A DNA stretch of 64,000 nucleotides from Ruegeria sp. AD91A (GCF_003443535.1 NZ_CP031946.1:3555001-3619000), one strand, 5' to 3'; shown: positions 10,610 through 20,639, numbered from the stretch's first letter. Program-made: numbers and translations. Notes: generated by a model from the letters alone, not told the origin.

Positions 10610-11374
10610 ATGAACGTCAAGAAACTGCTCGTGTCCGGCCTTGCCGCCGCTGTCCTTTCGGCTGGTGTCGCCAGCGCCGAAGAGGTCAAGATCGGCATCG
10701 CGGCCGAACCTTATCCGCCCTTCGCGTCGCTGGACAGTTCAGGCAACTGGGTCGGTTGGGAGATCGATGTCATCAATGCGGTCTGTGCCGCTGCGGAACT
10801 TGACTGTGTCATCACGCCGGTCGCCTGGGACGGTATCATCCCGTCGCTGACCGGACAGCAGATCGACGCCATCATGGCGTCGATGTCGATCACCGAGGAG
10901 CGGCTGAAAACCATTGATTTCAGTGATCCTTACTACAACACACCTGCCGTAATCGTCGCGGACAAATCGATGGATATCGAAGCGACCCCAGAGTCGCTGG
11001 CCGGTAAGGTTGTCGGCGTTCAGGCGTCGACCATCCATCAGGCATATGCACAGGAATATTTCAAGGATTCCGAACTGCGGGTTTATCAGACTCAGGATGA
11101 GGCCAACCAGGATCTTTTCGCAGGTCGTATTGACGCCACTCAGGCCGACAGTATCGCCATGGCGGACTTCGTGAACTCGGATGCCGGGGCATGCTGTGAA
11201 ATCAAAGGCGCCGTCGCAGATGATCCGGCTATCTTGGGACGAGGCGTTGGCGCCGGTGTTCGCAAGGGGGATGATGAGCTGCTTGCGGCGCTGAACAAGG
11301 GCATCGCGGCAATTCTTGCCGATGGAACGCACGAGAAGATTACCTCGAACTATTTCTCGGCCAGCATCTACTAA
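10610..11374 (+). CDS. Basic amino acid ABC importer, periplasmic binding protein
   Basis: A 254-residue family 3 (ArgT/HisJ/AotJ-like) solute-binding protein. A Sec signal peptide of about 23 residues ends at GVASA. The mature part begins EEVKIGIAAEPYPPF and carries the GWEIDVINAVC and WDGIIPSL motifs typical of cationic and polar amino acid binders. ATG 10610 follows GGGAG at good spacing. It sits between the ATPase and the first permease. Arginine or ornithine binding is inferred from sequence type and from the neighbouring aruHI genes. Confidence 0.88.
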   Translation: MNVKKLLVSGLAAAVLSAGVASAEEVKIGIAAEPYPPFASLDSSGNWVGWEIDVINAVCAAAELDCVITPVAWDGIIPSLTGQQIDAIMASMSITEERLKTIDFSDPYYNTPAVIVADKSMDIEATPESLAGKVVGVQASTIHQAYAQEYFKDSELRVYQTQDEANQDLFAGRIDATQADSIAMADFVNSDAGACCEIKGAVADDPAILGRGVGAGVRKGDDELLAALNKGIAAILADGTHEKITSNYFSASIY

Positions 11375-11383
11375 GCGGCTGCT

Positions 11384-12136
11384 GTGACCGGACTGTTGGA
11401 ATCACTTGGATTGGCGCAGAGCGCAGAGCTACTGTCGCTGTCGCCACCGGGTTGGGGGGGCAATCTGCTGCGCGGATTGTCCCACTCATTGCAGATCGCT
11501 TTTGGTGCATATGCGCTCGGCCTCGTGATCGGATTGTTCGGAGCCTATGGCAAACTATACGGCGGGAAGGTCACGCGCGATCTTCTTGCCATTTACACGA
11601 CCGTGATCCGGGCCGTGCCGGAACTGGTCCTGATCCTGATCCTGTATTACGTGGGATCTGACATCATCAACAAAATCTCCGCTGCAATGGGTGGAGGACG
11701 GGTCGAGGTCAATGGCGTCGCCGCGGGCATTTGGGTTCTCGGCGTTGTTCAGGGCGCATATGCAACCGAGATTCTGCGCGGAGCCATTCAGGCGGTTCCA
11801 CCCGGACAGATCGAGGCGGCCAAATCCTACGGGATGCCCGCCTTCATGACCATGCGGCGTGTCACAATCCCCGCCATGATGGGCTTTGCAGTACCCGGTC
11901 TGGCCAACTTGTGGCTGATCGCCACCAAGGACACTGCACTGCTCGCGGTCGTCGGGTTCAACGAACTGACACTGGAAACCCGGCAGGCCGCCAGCAGCAC
12001 CCGGGCCTATTTTACCTTCTTTCTGGCAGCGGGTTTTCTCTACCTCATGGTCACCCTCTTTTCTGGTGGTATCTTCGCGCGGATCGAGAAATGGGCGCGT
12101 CGCGGTCAACCTTCTCTGAAAGGTGGTGGCAGATGA
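11384..12136 (+). CDS. Basic amino acid ABC importer, permease 1
   Basis: A 250-residue inner-membrane permease of the HisQ/ArtQ type with about five hydrophobic segments and the cytoplasmic coupling motif EAAKSYGMPAFMTMRRVTIP (EAA loop). It starts with GTG at 11384, nine bases after the binding-protein stop. It overlaps the second permease by four bases (ATGA at 12133-12136), so the two subunits are translationally coupled and presumably form the heterodimeric channel. Confidence 0.9.
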   Translation: MTGLLESLGLAQSAELLSLSPPGWGGNLLRGLSHSLQIAFGAYALGLVIGLFGAYGKLYGGKVTRDLLAIYTTVIRAVPELVLILILYYVGSDIINKISAAMGGGRVEVNGVAAGIWVLGVVQGAYATEILRGAIQAVPPGQIEAAKSYGMPAFMTMRRVTIPAMMGFAVPGLANLWLIATKDTALLAVVGFNELTLETRQAASSTRAYFTFFLAAGFLYLMVTLFSGGIFARIEKWARRGQPSLKGGGR

Positions 12137-12930
12137 TCGATCTCAGATCTTTGATGCAACCCCATCGTATCGTGATGATGTTGGTCTTTGCCGGGATCGT
12201 GATTTGGTGTGCGATGGCGTTGCGGTGGGACTGGTTGCCGAAATACGCTCCGCTTGCATTGCAGGGAATCTGGACCACACTCTGGCTGCTTGTTGTCACC
12301 GTCGTTCTCGGATTTCTGCTGGCTGTACCACTCGGGTTGGCCCAGGCCGTTGGGCCCTGGTACCTTGCGGCACCTGCCAAGGCGTTCTGCACCATCATTC
12401 GGGGCACACCTCTGCTTTTGCAGCTTTGGTTGCTGTATTATGGCCTCGGCTCACTGTTTCCTCAATTCCCATGGATACGATCGTCCGAACTTTGGCCGTA
12501 TCTACGTCAGGCCTGGCCTTATGCGGTGCTGGCCTTAACGCTTTCTTATGCGGGCTACGAAGGTGAGGTAATGCGCGGAGCCTTCAAAGGTGTCGCCAAA
12601 GGTCAGCTGGAGGCGGCCAAGTCGTTTGGAATGCCAAGGCTGACGATGTTCCGCCGCATCTGGTTGCCGCAGGCAATCCGCAACGTTCTGCCGACCCTGG
12701 GTGGTGAAACCATCCTCCAGTTAAAGGCTACGCCCTTGGTTGCCACGATTACGGTGGTTGATATCTACGCCGTGTCATCCCGGGTGCGGTCCGATACGTT
12801 TATCGTTTATGAGCCGCTCATCCTGCTAGCCGTATTCTACATTCTCGTTGCAGGTTTTATTGCTTTGGGGTTCCATTGGCTGGAAGTGAAGGTGCTGGGA
12901 ACAGGAAACCGCAATCGGTCTGCCGGATAG
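12133..12930 (+). CDS. Basic amino acid ABC importer, permease 2
   Basis: A 265-residue HisM/ArtM-type permease with five or six membrane segments and an EAA loop (LEAAKSFGMPRLTMFRRIWL). The reading frame is open far upstream, but ATG 12133 is the start: it forms the ATGA overlap with permease 1, and the upstream part is only that gene read in another frame. It is the last gene of the importer operon. Confidence 0.9.
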   Translation: MIDLRSLMQPHRIVMMLVFAGIVIWCAMALRWDWLPKYAPLALQGIWTTLWLLVVTVVLGFLLAVPLGLAQAVGPWYLAAPAKAFCTIIRGTPLLLQLWLLYYGLGSLFPQFPWIRSSELWPYLRQAWPYAVLALTLSYAGYEGEVMRGAFKGVAKGQLEAAKSFGMPRLTMFRRIWLPQAIRNVLPTLGGETILQLKATPLVATITVVDIYAVSSRVRSDTFIVYEPLILLAVFYILVAGFIALGFHWLEVKVLGTGNRNRSAG

Positions 12931-13461
12931 TACAAGCCAGAAGTGAAGCGAAACCCGCTGCCGTATTCCTGATGCAGCCCTTGCGTGGAGTTTACTGGCA
13001 ACTCTGGGCTGGTGCCTGACGTTCTCGTCTATTGTACAAAGAGGTACAACACCAAGCCGCAATCGATTGGTCGGCGCAGTGGCGGATGCCACGAACTATC
13101 GCGATCCTTGCAAGCTTTCCAGCCCTCATCGCGTGCCACTCGCCTGGAAACAAAGGCCGGGCGATTTCACGAGCGGCTGCACATTTTCCTGAAACCGTGC
13201 AACCGGCGGGTTCGGCAACAGGTCAAGTTCATCGATCCCGGCTCCAAGTCTATTGGGGCGCGAAATTTGAGGCGCGTATTCAGCGCAGGCCAGACTGAAC
13301 TTATTGCGGCAAGACCGTATTCAGATTTGAACTGACGACCGACATTTTGGTGGTGAAACGCCTTTGGTCGCGCGAATGGGCAGGACCTGCACTGAACGCG
13401 GGTCTTCCCAAGCCACGAATTGGTCATGCCCCTTGGGTCTGTTTGCAATTCAGCATGACGC
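12931..13461. other. Intergenic gap, no recognised feature
   Basis: These 531 bp lie between the 3' ends of the amino acid importer (plus strand) and the livF gene (minus strand). Short frames on both strands (for example 12985-13335) look like no family I know and lack convincing ribosome binding sites. No clear terminator with a T-tract was seen. The stretch may contain decayed coding sequence. Confidence 0.4.
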
Positions 13462-14217
13462 TTAGATCGCCAGGTACTCCTCACGAAGACTGGTGTCTTC
13501 AAGCACTTCTTGCGCCGTTCCGTCAAATACGATGGTCCCGGTGTCAAGGATGATCGCGCGGTCCGCCAACTCCAGAGCGCGAACTGCGTTCTGTTCAACG
13601 ATGATCGTGGTCATACCCTGTTGCTTGACGTGTATGAGGGTTTTTTCGATTTCGTCGACGATGACAGGCGCCAAACCTTCATACGGTTCATCCAAAAGCA
13701 GCACTTTGATGTCCCTGGCAAGAGCTCTGGCGATCGACAGCATCTGTTGTTCGCCACCTGACAGTGTAATCCCTTCCTGCTTCCTGCGTTCTCCGAGACG
13801 CGGGAACAACTCGTACAGCCGTTCGAGGGACCATCCGATCGGAGGCGCAATCTGTGCAAGCTGCAGGTTTTCTTCAACTGTCAGGCCGGGAATGATGCGC
13901 CTGTCTTCTGGTACAAGACCAAGGCCCACTGCCGCCGCTTCATAGCTTGTCATGTTGTGCAGCGGCTTGTGGTCCAACCAGATTTCGCCATGTCTAACCT
14001 CTGGATCTCCAACTCTCGCAATCGAACGCAGCGTCGAGGTTTTGCCCGCGCCGTTGCGTCCAAGAAGAGCAAGAATCTCGCCTTCATGTACGTTGAAGCT
14101 GACGCCCTGCACGATGTAGCTTTCTCCGTAATAGGAGTGCATATCCCAAACGGAAAGAAACGCAGGGGCGGTGCTGGCCAGATTGGCGTTTTTCGAAAAG
14201 TCAGGTTTCTCGTTCAT
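13462..14217 (-). CDS. livF: Branched-chain amino acid-type ABC importer, ATPase LivF
   Basis: A 251-residue ABC ATPase of the LivF subgroup with Walker A GRNGAGKTS, Q-loop/VPEDRRI, signature LSGGEQQM, Walker B VLLLDEPYEGLAP and a switch His replaced by Gln-type IIVEQN, as is normal in LivF. It is the last gene of a minus-strand operon (binding protein, livH, livM, livG, livF), nine bases after livG. LivF and LivG form the ATPase pair of HAAT-type importers. The substrate may be an amino acid or a small amide and is not decided by this subunit. Confidence 0.9.
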   Translation of the reverse strand: MNEKPDFSKNANLASTAPAFLSVWDMHSYYGESYIVQGVSFNVHEGEILALLGRNGAGKTSTLRSIARVGDPEVRHGEIWLDHKPLHNMTSYEAAAVGLGLVPEDRRIIPGLTVEENLQLAQIAPPIGWSLERLYELFPRLGERRKQEGITLSGGEQQMLSIARALARDIKVLLLDEPYEGLAPVIVDEIEKTLIHVKQQGMTTIIVEQNAVRALELADRAIILDTGTIVFDGTAQEVLEDTSLREEYLAI

Positions 14218-14226
14218 AGCTTTTCC

Positions 14227-14982
14227 TTACGCCGCCTCGCCCAGATAGGCTTCACGAACCTTGGGATGTCCACGGATTTTTTCTGGAGTATCTTCGACCA
14301 GCGGCGTCCCTTGCGCCAGAACTGTGATGCGTTCCGCAAGGCTGAAGACAACATGCATGTCATGCTCGATGATCGCGATGGTGATGTCGCGTTCATCCTT
14401 GATCTGCTTCAGCAGGTCGATCGTGTTGTTGGTATCCGCCCTCGCCATCCCCGCCGTCGGTTCGTCCAGCAGCAACAACCGCGGGTTCTGACTGAGGCAC
14501 ATGCCAATCTCAAGCCGCCGCTTGTCGCCGCGCGACAGCGAGGCCGCGTGCATCTCACGCTTGTCGGCCATGTTCATCTCTTCCAGCATCGCTTCGGCCT
14601 GTTCGACAACAGCCTTTTCGTTGGCGATGGTCTCATAAGCATGCATCCGGAACGCCCCATCCCGCATGGCGAAAATCGGAATCAACATGTTCTCCATCAC
14701 CGTCAGTTCACCAAAAATCTCTGGTGTTTGAAACACGCGGCTTATGCCCATCTGGTTGATCTGGAAGGGTTCAAGCCCCAAGACCGAGGCGTTGTCGAAC
14801 AACACGGACCCGGTGTCCGGCATGAGCTTGCCGACCAGACAATTCAGCAAGGTCGACTTGCCCGCCCCATTGGGCCCGATAATCGCGTGAACCGAATTCT
14901 CCTCGACGCTGAGATTCACATCCGTGAGTGCCTTGAGACCGCCGAAGCGCTTGCTGACGTCTTTGACTCTTAGAATTGCCAT
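14227..14982 (-). CDS. livG: Branched-chain amino acid-type ABC importer, ATPase LivG
   Basis: An ABC ATPase of about 251 residues, LivG type, with Walker A GPNGAGKSTLL, the family-specific insert with FQTPEIF, signature SLSRGDKRRLEIG (the canonical LSGG is LSRG here), Walker B LLLLDEPTAGM and H-loop IIEHDMHVV. The frame is open upstream to 15114, but ATG 14982 (MAILRVKDVSKRF) is the natural start and lies 11 bases after livM. It belongs to the liv-type operon. Confidence 0.9.
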   Translation of the reverse strand: MAILRVKDVSKRFGGLKALTDVNLSVEENSVHAIIGPNGAGKSTLLNCLVGKLMPDTGSVLFDNASVLGLEPFQINQMGISRVFQTPEIFGELTVMENMLIPIFAMRDGAFRMHAYETIANEKAVVEQAEAMLEEMNMADKREMHAASLSRGDKRRLEIGMCLSQNPRLLLLDEPTAGMARADTNNTIDLLKQIKDERDITIAIIEHDMHVVFSLAERITVLAQGTPLVEDTPEKIRGHPKVREAYLGEAA

Positions 14983-14992
14983 GGCTCGCCCC

Positions 14993-16198
14993 TTATTCCG
15001 CCGGTTCCGTTTTGCCCGACGTCGCGTCGTCGGATTTCGATTTCTTGCGCTTGACCCGGTTGAGCAAACGTTGACCTCCTTCGACCAGACCACCCGGCAA
15101 GTAGATAACGACAAGCATGAAAAGAATGCCCAGCGTCAGATGCCAGCCTTTTCCGATGAACGGATGGATCACAAACACAATCGCGTCCTCCAACCCGTCA
15201 GGCAGGAAAGCAAACCAACTGTGCAATACGTTGTCGTTGATTTTCGAGAAGATGTTCTCGAAATATTTGATGAAGCCTGCACCCAGCACCGGACCTATCA
15301 AGGTTCCTGTGCCGCCCAGGATCGTCATCAAAACGACCTCGCCCGATGCGGTCCACTGCATACGTTCAGCGCCTGCCAGCGGGTCCATTGCGGCCATCAG
15401 ACCACCAGCCAAGCCAGCATACATGCCAGAGATGACAAATGCTGCCAGCGTATACGGCTTTGAGTTCAGGCCGGTATAGTTCATCCGCTGCTGGTTCGAT
15501 TTGACCGCCCGCAGCATCATCCCGAAAGGTGAACGAAAAATTCGGATGGACAGATAGAAGACCACCATCATAATCACCGCACACAGATAGTATCCAGCGT
15601 TGAAATCAAAGCTCCACGCACCCACGTCCAATGTGTAGGTTGCGCGCATCGGCAACCCGAACAGATGCGGCAGGTCCGGCGAGTTCGCGCCCTGCAGAAT
15701 CTGCGGATCGTCCGCGTAAACCTGCAATCCGGTTTCCCCATTTGTCAGGTTGAACTTGGGGTTCGACAAAACCGAGTAAGCCAACGCAAAGCTCATCTGA
15801 GCGAAGGCCAGCGTGAGGATCGAAAAATAGATACCCGACCGGCGCAGGCTGACAAACCCGATCAGCAATGAGAACACTCCGGCAACCACAACGCTGAGTG
15901 CGATGGCCGGGATGATATTGTAGCTCAGCAGCTTGAACATCCACACGGCTGAATAGGATCCAACGCCCAGAAAGGCCGCGTGACCGAATGACAAATATCC
16001 GGTAAGGCCAAACAGGATGTTGAAGCCTATGGCAAAGATGCCAAAGATGACAAAGCGCTGCATCAAATCCGGATAGCCCGCGTTGAATTGCGCCATGGCG
16101 CTGCCTTCCGGGAACGGGTTCAGGATGAAGGGCGCCAGCATCGTAAGGAAGCCGACGATGATCAGCAGGCTGGTGTCTTTCTTATTCAGTCCCAACAT
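14993..16198 (-). CDS. livM: Branched-chain amino acid-type ABC importer, permease LivM
   Basis: A 401-residue permease with about ten hydrophobic segments and the LivM signatures [17 protein letters not shown] near residue 65 and [17 protein letters not shown] in the C-terminal third. The C-terminus is a charged cytoplasmic tail rich in Lys, Arg and Ser. It begins three bases after the livH stop and is followed closely by livG. With LivH it forms the inner-membrane channel. Confidence 0.9.
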   Translation of the reverse strand: MLGLNKKDTSLLIIVGFLTMLAPFILNPFPEGSAMAQFNAGYPDLMQRFVIFGIFAIGFNILFGLTGYLSFGHAAFLGVGSYSAVWMFKLLSYNIIPAIALSVVVAGVFSLLIGFVSLRRSGIYFSILTLAFAQMSFALAYSVLSNPKFNLTNGETGLQVYADDPQILQGANSPDLPHLFGLPMRATYTLDVGAWSFDFNAGYYLCAVIMMVVFYLSIRIFRSPFGMMLRAVKSNQQRMNYTGLNSKPYTLAAFVISGMYAGLAGGLMAAMDPLAGAERMQWTASGEVVLMTILGGTGTLIGPVLGAGFIKYFENIFSKINDNVLHSWFAFLPDGLEDAIVFVIHPFIGKGWHLTLGILFMLVVIYLPGGLVEGGQRLLNRVKRKKSKSDDATSGKTEPAE

Positions 16199-16201
16199 CG
16201 A

Positions 16202-17233
16202 TTATTCCTCCATCACGCCTTTGCGTCCCATCAACCCGCGCGGGCGTGTGAGCAGCACAATAATGGCAACAAGGTAGATGATGATTTGGTTGATGCCCGG
16301 GATCGTCGTTGTGGCCCAGGTCGTTGAGGCAAAGCTTTCCAGAATGCCCAGCAAAAAGCCGGCAAGCACGGCTCCGGGGAGTGAACCCATGCCGCCGACA
16401 ACAACCACAACGAAACTGAGGACCAGAAAATCCATCCCCATGTGATAGTTTGGTGGGTTGAGCGGCCCGTACATTACGCCGGCCAAACCAGCCACCGCAG
16501 CAGCGATACCGAACATGATCGTAAAGCGCCGGTCGATGTTGATTCCCAGCAAGCCAACAGTTTCGCGATCCGCCATGCCGGCCCGCACGACCATGCCAAA
16601 CGTGGTGAATTGCAGGAATGAGAAGACGGCGCCGATAATGGCGACAGCAAAGCCAAAATAAACCAAACGCCAGATCGGGTAGATGATCGCGTTGGGATCA
16701 AACCCGATCATTGTGCCAAGGTCGATAGAGCCGCTCAGCCCGTCGGGCGGCGGAGTTTGGATTGGGTTGGCACCGAAGAAATACTTCACGATTTCTTGCA
16801 ACACGATCGCCAGACCGAACGTGACAAGGATCTGGTCAGCGTGGGGGCGTTTGTAGAAATGCTTGATAAGCCCGCGTTCCATCACATAGCCAACCGTCAA
16901 CATGATTGGGATCGCAAAAAGGATAGCCAGGGGGACAGTCCAGTCGATAATCGTCGCACCAACCTCTGGGCCAAACCACGCCTCAATATAGGGCGTTTCA
17001 ACCTTCAGTGGGTTGCCCAGAAAGTCGGTTTGGCTCTCGTCGATGGTAACAAAGCTCAAGTTCATGAGTTTTTGCAAAGTGACAGCACAGAACGCACCGA
17101 TCATGAACAGGGCCCCATGGGCAAAGTTCACAACGCCGAGCGTCCCAAAAATAAGCGTCAGCCCCAGCGCAATCAGCGCATAAGCCGACCCTTTGTCCAG
17201 ACCGTTCAGAATTTGCAATAGGATGGCGTCCAT
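16202..17233 (-). CDS. livH: Branched-chain amino acid-type ABC importer, permease LivH
   Basis: A 343-residue permease with a typical LivH N-terminus (ILNGLDKGSAYALIALGLTL, then FGTLGVVNFAHGALFMIGAF) and the C-terminal VVVGGMGSLPGAVLAGFLLG motif. It is longer than the E. coli LivH of about 308 residues because of an insert near residues 60-85 that is predicted to be external. It follows the binding-protein gene after a 105 bp gap with a strong hairpin, so expression relative to the binding protein may be lowered. Confidence 0.9.
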   Translation of the reverse strand: MDAILLQILNGLDKGSAYALIALGLTLIFGTLGVVNFAHGALFMIGAFCAVTLQKLMNLSFVTIDESQTDFLGNPLKVETPYIEAWFGPEVGATIIDWTVPLAILFAIPIMLTVGYVMERGLIKHFYKRPHADQILVTFGLAIVLQEIVKYFFGANPIQTPPPDGLSGSIDLGTMIGFDPNAIIYPIWRLVYFGFAVAIIGAVFSFLQFTTFGMVVRAGMADRETVGLLGINIDRRFTIMFGIAAAVAGLAGVMYGPLNPPNYHMGMDFLVLSFVVVVVGGMGSLPGAVLAGFLLGILESFASTTWATTTIPGINQIIIYLVAIIVLLTRPRGLMGRKGVMEE

Positions 17234-17297
17234 TGGCCCACCTCAGGGTTGGTCAGTGTGAATTGAGTGGCACAACAGGATCAACCCTGCTGTAGAT

Positions 17298-17324
17298 GTC
17301 TGGCCACCTTTTTGGCGGCCAGAC
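17298..17324 (-). terminator. Intercistronic hairpin after the binding-protein gene
   Basis: GTCTGGCC at 17298-17305 pairs perfectly with GGCCAGAC at 17317-17324 around an 11-nt loop, between the binding-protein stop and livH. There is no T-tract after it on the minus strand. An mRNA-stabilising or partial attenuation hairpin is therefore more likely than a full terminator. Confidence 0.55.
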
Positions 17325-17338
17325 TATGATACGAGGCC

Positions 17339-18685
17339 TTATGCGCCCGGGTTACACTTACCCAGTGCGCCACCTGCGAACATCGGATGCTCCGGATCGT
17401 ATTCGACCTGCGCGCGTGGCGTGATCTCGACAATTTCCAAAGTGTCGTAGGCGTTGGTCGGGTTCTCGTTGCCCCGAACGACCAGCACGTCCTTGAAGCA
17501 CTGGTGGTCGGCGCCGCGATACCAGGTCGGGCCGTTGCCCAGGCCGTCGAACTCGAAGTCTTCCAGCGCTTCCGCAACACCGCACGGATTGAAAGTGCCG
17601 GCACGCTCGCAAGCATCAGCATAAAGCAGAACCTGCGCATAGCAGGTCTGCGCCGAGTTGGACGGTGGTTTGCCGTACTTCTCACCGAAGGATTTCACGA
17701 AGGCTTTGGTGCCTTCATCCTGCAGCTGCCAGTTCCAGTTCATCGAACCCAGCACGCCCTTGATGTTCTCGCCCGCACCAGCAGCCATCAGTTCCGAATA
17801 CAGCGGCACGACGATCTTGAAGTCCTTGCCATTGGCCACTTTGTCGAGCAGGCCGAACTGAATCGCGTTGGTCAGCGAGTTCACCATGTTGCCGCCATAG
17901 TGATTCAGAACCAGAACGTCCGCGCCGGAGTTCAGAACCGGAGTGATATAGGACGAGAAGTCTGTTGACGCGAGTGGCGTTTTGACAGTATTGACTGTTT
18001 CCCATCCCAGGGCTTCGGTCGAGGCGACGATCGACTCTTCCTGGGTCCAGCCCCAGTTGTAGTCAGCCGTCAGGTGATAGGCGCGGCGGTCGGTGCCCAT
18101 TTCGGCAGCCAGCACCGGCGCAAGCGCAGCGCCCGACATGTAGGCGTTGAAGAAATGGCGGAAACCATTGGCCTTCTTGTCCTTGCCGGTCGTGTCGTTG
18201 GCGTGGGTCAGACCCGCCATAAAGATCACACCTGCTTCTTGACACAGGCCCTGAACCGCAACGGCCACGCCCGAGGACGACCCGCCGTTGATCATGATCG
18301 CGCCGTCTTTTTCGATCATCGACTTTGCGGATGCACGCGCGGCGTCCGACTTGGTCTGGGTGTCACCTGTGACGAACTCGACCTTTTTGCCGAGGATGCC
18401 ATTGCCCTTCAGCGCCTTCGACGTGAAGGTGTTCAGGCAGCCGCCGTCACCCTCTCCGTTCAGGTGTTCCACTGCCAGCTGTTGCGCCAGCAGCTCGTCA
18501 TTGCCCTCTTCGGCATATGGCCCGGTCTGGGGAACGTTGAAGCCCAGGGTTACGGACCCTCCGGTTGGTTCGTTTGTGTAAGCGGCAGCCGACGAAGCCG
18601 TGAAGATCGTAGGCAGGGCCAGACCGGTACCTGCAACGGCACCAGACTTCAACACGCCGCGGCGTGTGACAGATTTGTTGGTCAT
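17339..18685 (-). CDS. Liv-type ABC importer, substrate-binding protein with Tat signal
   Basis: A 448-residue family 4 (LivK/AmiC-like) binding protein. The N-terminus has a twin-arginine motif (TRRGVLKSG, about residues 7-15), a hydrophobic stretch and an Ala-rich cleavage site, so export through Tat is likely. The mature part holds a periplasmic-binding-protein type I fold with GGSSSGVAVAVQGLC and DYNWGWTQEES. ATG 18685 follows GGGAGGAATT; an upstream in-frame start at 18757 lacks this site. It is the first gene of the liv-type operon. The substrate cannot be told; length and cysteines suggest a non-classical cargo such as an amide or urea-like compound. Confidence 0.85.
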   Translation of the reverse strand: MTNKSVTRRGVLKSGAVAGTGLALPTIFTASSAAAYTNEPTGGSVTLGFNVPQTGPYAEEGNDELLAQQLAVEHLNGEGDGGCLNTFTSKALKGNGILGKKVEFVTGDTQTKSDAARASAKSMIEKDGAIMINGGSSSGVAVAVQGLCQEAGVIFMAGLTHANDTTGKDKKANGFRHFFNAYMSGAALAPVLAAEMGTDRRAYHLTADYNWGWTQEESIVASTEALGWETVNTVKTPLASTDFSSYITPVLNSGADVLVLNHYGGNMVNSLTNAIQFGLLDKVANGKDFKIVVPLYSELMAAGAGENIKGVLGSMNWNWQLQDEGTKAFVKSFGEKYGKPPSNSAQTCYAQVLLYADACERAGTFNPCGVAEALEDFEFDGLGNGPTWYRGADHQCFKDVLVVRGNENPTNAYDTLEIVEITPRAQVEYDPEHPMFAGGALGKCNPGA

Positions 18686-19320
18686 TAATTCCTCCCATTT
18701 CCCTTTCTCTCGTCGTCTGGCTCCTCTTCCAGCAGACGAAAGCGCACTTATGTGCACTTCAATAATGGAAAGGCGATGGAAAATTTCACAACAAATTACT
18801 GGATTTGAAACAAAATTTTGTAAACGTATTGACGAAATCTGAGGTTACTTGAAAAACTTTTAACCAATTTTTTTGGAAAAGGTTTATCTTTTAATTACTT
18901 AAGTGTAAAAACCAACAGCACAATCGTAGTACACGGCTCAAAAACTCGCCTGGTGCGGTACCAAAAGCCGATTTGGAATATCAAGCTGGCGTTTTCGCTA
19001 CGCCAATTGGAGACAAGGTCCTCGGGCAACCCTGTTGGTCGGCGCCGTATCTTCGTTTACGCCAGTGGGCTGCACCACCTCTGTCAAATAACATTGCCTC
19101 TCCGCCTCCTGGGTTCGTGACCTGCTCCCCTTTAAGTCCGCGTCTATAAGTTAGCTCTGTTCAGGTTTCGGTGGAGCCTGGGGGAAACGCCGCTGAGCGT
19201 CTAATATACTGATAGAAAACACTATTGTGGTATGTTGATTTTGTAGTGTGTCACACCAGGAACTACACAACCAGCTGAGTTGAACTGTATATACCCAAAC
19301 CTGCACCAGACCACTGTCTT
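18686..19320. other. Intergenic region upstream of the liv-type operon
   Basis: The part next to the operon (about 18770-18910) is very AT-rich, as for a promoter region. It contains the dyad GCAC-TTAT-GTGC at 18744-18755 about 60 bp before the ATG, a possible operator. From about 19000 to 19320 the sequence changes character, and I see no gene. TGACCTGCTCCCC near 19119 resembles an insertion-sequence end, but no transposase was found beside it. Confidence 0.4.
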
Positions 19321-19755
19321 CTACTGGTGCGGAAGGTTGCGGCTGGCTTGCATTTGCTGAACATCGTCGGGCCAAGTGGAGCCTATGTAGGCCAGCACGT
19401 CCCATATGTCTTCGTTGGTCAGAGTGCCCTCAAAGCCCGGCATGCCACTGTTGAAGTCTTCGATACCGCGTGCTGCCAATGCATCTGCCCCACCTAGTTT
19501 GGTATATTCGAACAGTAGCTGGTTATCATGGTGCCATGTGTGCCCTGTCACGTCATGTGGTGGCGCAGGCAACACTCCGTCATCATCAGGTGTCTGCCAG
19601 TTGGGTTCGCCTTCCAGATTAACTCCATGGCAAGAGGCACAGTGCACTACGTAGAGTTCCTGCCCATTCGCCAGATCTCTATCTAACAACTCATGATCTG
19701 CAGTGACGCTAGTCCCAATACTGCATATAGCGAGTACACACAGGTGTTTCTTCAT
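19321..19755 (-). CDS. Exported c-type cytochrome (copper cluster)
   Basis: A 144-residue protein with a Sec signal peptide (about 19 residues, ending near VTA) and a single haem-binding motif CASCH at about residues 39-43, followed by a class I cytochrome c fold with the distal Met in SGMPGF. It is probably a periplasmic electron carrier. It is the last gene of a minus-strand cluster (small exported protein, cytochrome c, copC, copD, this gene), 11 bases after copD. Base composition here is more AT-rich than in the flanking amino acid transport genes. Confidence 0.82.
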   Translation of the reverse strand: MKKHLCVLAICSIGTSVTADHELLDRDLANGQELYVVHCASCHGVNLEGEPNWQTPDDDGVLPAPPHDVTGHTWHHDNQLLFEYTKLGGADALAARGIEDFNSGMPGFEGTLTNEDIWDVLAYIGSTWPDDVQQMQASRNLPHQ

Positions 19756-19766
19756 CTCTATCTACC

Positions 19767-20639
19767 TTAACTCGGAAGCGTAAGTACGCTCGTGAGTGTT
19801 GCCGTTGTTGCCAGCACCGCTAATAAGACTATTGCCTCAACCTCGATGGATCGGGCTAGGCGTTGGGCTGCCTTTCCCTCTCCCTTTTGCATAGCCGGAA
19901 CAAATCGGAGCTTGTTCGCAGCGGCGAGGATCATCAGCAGCGACACAAGAAGTACTTTGAACAACAGTGCTTGCCCGTAGCCAGTGAACACGAGCCCTTG
20001 GAGGTTGCCGACAAACAACCAGGCCATCCATAGGCCCGCACCGATTAAAGTCGGTACAATCAATGCAGCAGTTTGCCCAAACCTATACCCTAGTTCAGCG
20101 GCATCTGTCAGGTGTTCAGGCATGAGAGCCATACTCCGCAGCGGGCAAAAGATGCCTACCCAGAAGGCTACACATAGCAGGTGCAATAGGAGCAAGAGTT
20201 GGACACCAACACTCTCCAGTTCCGGCACGTGCCCTATCTGCGCAAAGGACCACAGAGCCAATGTACCTCCCACGAGTGCGATCCAGTGGCCAAATCGAGG
20301 AATAGACAATCCCACAAGAATCAATGCTGCGCCGACAAGCCGGTAAACTAGTACGTCGCCTACGGGGGTCTGCCAAAGTAAACCAAGCATCTCCGGGTCG
20401 ACCATGCCGTCTAATCCGCTTGTTAAGGCGGCTCCACGTAGCATGAAGCCAACTACTGTTGCGGCGAGAGCAAGGCACGCTAAGGCCCTGGCTTGGCGCT
20501 TCATCACGCGGTGTATCGGTGCGACGTAGCCGCAATAAAGGCAGCTAACAATCATAAGCCCGGTGGACCCCGCAAAGCCGACGTAAAGCGCCAGCTTTGC
20601 GAGGATTGCGGCAATACCCCAAATGTCTGGCATGCTCAT
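19767..20639 (-). CDS. copD: CopD-like copper membrane protein
   Basis: A 290-residue polytopic protein with about eight membrane segments, matching the CopD/YcnJ membrane domain. It includes conserved His and polar residues in the helices (for example LLLLHLLCVAFWVG). CopD-type proteins are thought to move copper across the inner membrane together with periplasmic CopC. It overlaps copC by four bases (20636-20639), so the pair is translationally coupled. No CopA/CopB multicopper oxidase is present in the cluster. Confidence 0.8.
   Translation of the reverse strand: MSMPDIWGIAAILAKLALYVGFAGSTGLMIVSCLYCGYVAPIHRVMKRQARALACLALAATVVGFMLRGAALTSGLDGMVDPEMLGLLWQTPVGDVLVYRLVGAALILVGLSIPRFGHWIALVGGTLALWSFAQIGHVPELESVGVQLLLLLHLLCVAFWVGIFCPLRSMALMPEHLTDAAELGYRFGQTAALIVPTLIGAGLWMAWLFVGNLQGLVFTGYGQALLFKVLLVSLLMILAAANKLRFVPAMQKGEGKAAQRLARSIEVEAIVLLAVLATTATLTSVLTLPS

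Noticed and set aside
11731..12930. A 399-residue permease
   Set aside because: The first 134 codons are permease 1 read in another frame; ATG 12133 with its ATGA overlap is the true start.
12985..13335. A 116-residue plus-strand gene in the gap before livF
   Set aside because: No family resemblance, no ribosome binding site, odd composition.
19119..19131. Insertion-sequence end (TGACCTGCTCCCC)
   Set aside because: Only one end-like word, no transposase and no partner repeat.
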